Positions 50,952 to 52,863 of a stretch of DNA of 52,863 nucleotides are shown piece by piece. Below the pieces are notes generated by a model. The model was not told where the DNA came from and made no database searches. It saw only the letters and a list, made by a program, of their open reading frames with translations. The DNA comes from an uncultured Oscillospiraceae bacterium (GTDB lineage Bacteria; Bacillota; Clostridia; Oscillospirales; Acutalibacteraceae). The translations under genes and the position numbers were made by a program. Each line of letters starts with the position of its first letter. The first letter of the stretch is position 1. The stretch spans positions 1 through 52,863 of the forward strand of contig CASDTR010000040.1 in NCBI GenBank assembly GCA_949283785.1, in the 5' to 3' direction.

Positions 50952-52376
50952 ATGAAAGTTCTTTATGTTTCCAGCGAAGCCTTGCCCTTTATGGCCAGCG
51001 GCGGCCTGGGAGACGTGGCAGGCTCGCTTCCCCAAGCCCTACGCAAAAGGCTTATAGGCTGCCGTGTGGTCATGCCAATGTATGACGGCATTTCGCAGGA
51101 GCTTAAAAATACAATGAAGTTTTTGACAAGCCTTTCGGTCCCCGTCTCATGGCGCAGACAGTACTGCGGTATATTTGAGGCCAAGGTTGACGGAGTTATC
51201 TATTACCTGCTTGACAACCAGTACTATTTCAAGCGTGACAGCATCTACGGCTATTATGACGACGCAGAGAGATTTGCCTTCTTCGCAAGAGCCGTCCTTG
51301 AGATGCTTCCTTACATCGACTTTAAACCCGACATCATCCACTGCAACGACTGGCAGTCGGCCCTCACCCCCCTCTACTACAGCATCATGTACGCCCAGAG
51401 AGAGGGCTTCCAGGGCATCAAGACAGTGTTTACTATCCATAACATCCAGTATCAGGGAGTTTACGGAAAAGAGCTGCTCAACGACGTTTTGGGCATTCCC
51501 GAAAGCGCCTACAATCTCATTGAATACGACGGAAACACCAACTTCATGAAGGCAGCCATTGAGTGCGCCAACAGAGTCACCACCGTAAGCCCCACCTACG
51601 CTCAGGAGATTCTCGACCCATGGTACAGCCACGGCCTCGACACAATCCTCAACCAGCGCTCATGGAAGCTTTCGGGAATACTCAACGGTATCGATACCGA
51701 CAACTACAACCCCGAAACCGATAAGGTTATCGCCGCCAACTACTCTGCGGAGCGTCCCGAGGACAAGGTCAAGAACAAAATCGACCTTCAGAAAGAATTC
51801 GGACTGCCCCAGAGAGAGGATGTGCCCGTTGTAGGCATGGTATCAAGGCTTGTATCCCATAAGGGTCTCGACCTTGTGGAAGCGGTCCTCGAGGAGTTTG
51901 TGGCCAACAACGACGTTCAGGTGATAGTTCTCGGCAGCGGCGACTGGCAGTATGAGAATTACTTCAAGGACCTCGCGGGAAGATATCCCGACAAGGTGGG
52001 CGCAAGGATAGGCTTCATCCCCGCCCTTTCGAGAAAAATCTACGCAGGCTCCGACATATTCCTCATGCCCTCCAAGAGCGAGCCCTGCGGCCTGTCCCAG
52101 ATGATAGCCCTGCGCTACGGCTCAATCCCCATTGTCCGCGAAACGGGCGGCCTCAAGGACTCCATTACGGACAGCGGCGACGGCATGGGCAACGGCTTCA
52201 CCTTCTCAAACTACAACGCCCACGACATGCTCCACACAATGTACAGAGCTCTTGAGGGCTACAAGAATACGGAAGGCTGGAAGATTCTCGTAAAGCGCGC
52301 CCTTGAATGTGATTTCAGCTGGGGACGCAGCGCCAACGAGTACATCAAGCTCTATAAAGCTCTGCTTAAAGAGTGA
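50952..52376 (+). CDS. glgA: glycogen synthase (ADP-glucose)
   Basis: 474 residues, a GT5-type synthase. N-terminal SGGLGDVAGSLPQAL (ADP-glucose site), HCNDWQSALTPLYY, TIHNIQYQGVYG, MVSRLVSHKGLDL, and the PSKSEPCGLSQMIALRYG signature near the end. It extends alpha-1,4 chains from ADP-glucose. Last gene of the operon; AGGAGGG precedes the ATG. Confidence 0.97.
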   Translation: MKVLYVSSEALPFMASGGLGDVAGSLPQALRKRLIGCRVVMPMYDGISQELKNTMKFLTSLSVPVSWRRQYCGIFEAKVDGVIYYLLDNQYYFKRDSIYGYYDDAERFAFFARAVLEMLPYIDFKPDIIHCNDWQSALTPLYYSIMYAQREGFQGIKTVFTIHNIQYQGVYGKELLNDVLGIPESAYNLIEYDGNTNFMKAAIECANRVTTVSPTYAQEILDPWYSHGLDTILNQRSWKLSGILNGIDTDNYNPETDKVIAANYSAERPEDKVKNKIDLQKEFGLPQREDVPVVGMVSRLVSHKGLDLVEAVLEEFVANNDVQVIVLGSGDWQYENYFKDLAGRYPDKVGARIGFIPALSRKIYAGSDIFLMPSKSEPCGLSQMIALRYGSIPIVRETGGLKDSITDSGDGMGNGFTFSNYNAHDMLHTMYRALEGYKNTEGWKILVKRALECDFSWGRSANEYIKLYKALLKE

Positions 52377-52523
52377 TAAACAAATGCCTGCATTTGCGCT
52401 TTTCGGCAGTCCGACTTTCCCCGCTTTGCTGATTAAAAGCAATTTGTAAGGATAATGTATTTTTAAAAAACAAAAGCTTTAAAATGCGCCTTTCGGTCTT
52501 CATTTTAAGTGCGTTTAAAAAAA
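52377..52523. other. gene-free spacer between glgA and the IS element
   Basis: About 150 bp with no recognisable gene, promoter or clear terminator. Confidence 0.5.
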
Positions 52524-52863
52524 GGTTCTATAATAAATGTTGGGGTGAAGACCTCAACATTTATTTATTAGCAAAAAAATAGACATATCCCCCAAAAGCC
52601 AATACAATAAAGTTGCTCAAACCTAAAGAAAGGCAGGAAGGAATATGACCAAACAAGATATTATCAGAAAATTACTCGGATTACAAGATGTAATCGCCAC
52701 AAAAATTGAAGAAACAGAAAAAGAAATTGAAATACACATAGATCTTGAGGCAAAAGAACACCGATGCCCTTGCTGCTGTGCAGACACAAAGCATATTAAC
52801 GATTACAGAATACAAAGGGTTGCCGATATTCCGTACCGGTCAAAGGCTTTAACGCTCGTATAT
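52524..52863 (+). mobile_element. ISL3-family insertion sequence, left end (truncated by window)
   Basis: Starts near GGTTCTATAATAAATGTTGG at about 52524, followed by the inverted pair AATAAATGTTG/CAACATTTATT (about 52531-52565), as at ISL3-type ends. It contains the first part of a transposase gene. The right end lies beyond the window. Confidence 0.7.
52645..52863 (+). CDS. ISL3-family transposase, N-terminal part
   Basis: Partial: 73 codons up to the window edge with no stop. The start ATG follows AGGAAGGA. After a helical stretch the zinc-binding region reads HRCPCCCADTKHINDYRIQRV, cut, then DIPYRSKALTLVY, which is typical for ISL3 transposases (zinc ribbon before the DDE domain). Catalytic residues are outside the window. 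Confidence 0.85.
   Translation, partial: MTKQDIIRKLLGLQDVIATKIEETEKEIEIHIDLEAKEHRCPCCCADTKHINDYRIQRVADIPYRSKALTLVY

Overview
The window looks like a chromosomal segment of an anaerobic, gut- or rumen-type Clostridia, probably Oscillospirales/Ruminococcus-like. The reasons are a dockerin-bearing BspA-type leucine-rich-repeat protein beside a wall-anchored cohesin-like protein, a SpoVAE homologue, a CIRCE-controlled htpG, the Firmicutes-type glgBCDA glycogen operon with its GlgD subunit, strong AGGAGG ribosome binding sites, frequent TTG starts, and an ISL3-type transposase at the right edge. No taxonomic marker was available, so this is inference.

Left part (1-16.4 kb). A 113-bp tandem repeat and tRNA-Val(GAC) come first. 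Then come a nucleoside phosphorylase, a two-gene unit (zinc-ribbon/TPR membrane protein plus small membrane protein) and exonuclease III. An XRE regulator sits back to back with a surface operon: a consensus promoter carrying two GTAAAC-type palindromes drives a 1146-residue LRR protein ending in a type I dockerin, followed by a cohesin-like protein on a (PSETE)21 stalk with a sortase-like C-terminus. A lipoprotein, a YjdF-like membrane protein, a histidine kinase/response regulator pair and a glycosyltransferase/acyltransferase pair follow.

Middle part (16.4-34.8 kb) is mostly housekeeping, largely on the minus strand: DUF1292, HtpG, an ornithine cyclodeaminase-family protein, LepA, two zinc-ribbon membrane paralogues, PnuC behind a structured leader ending in a terminator, a lone SpoVAE, a membrane-anchored sialidase, an apparently inactive P-type ATPase next to RlmB, GlmS with a long leader, and MgtE behind an M-box-like leader.

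Right part. A compact plus-strand phage module (35.1-46.3 kb) encodes terminase, portal, protease/scaffold, capsid, connectors, a possible tube protein and PBSX-like baseplate proteins. I can find no sheath, tape measure, lysis, integrase or repressor gene. It is tightly overlapped, intact and of host-like composition, which suggests a domesticated or minimal phage-like particle. It ends at a hairpin terminator just before glgB-glgC-glgD-glgA. The window closes inside an ISL3-type element.

The strongest candidates for something undescribed are the minimal phage-like module, the self-contained cohesin/dockerin pair under XRE control, the pseudo-P-type ATPase and the pnuC leader RNA.
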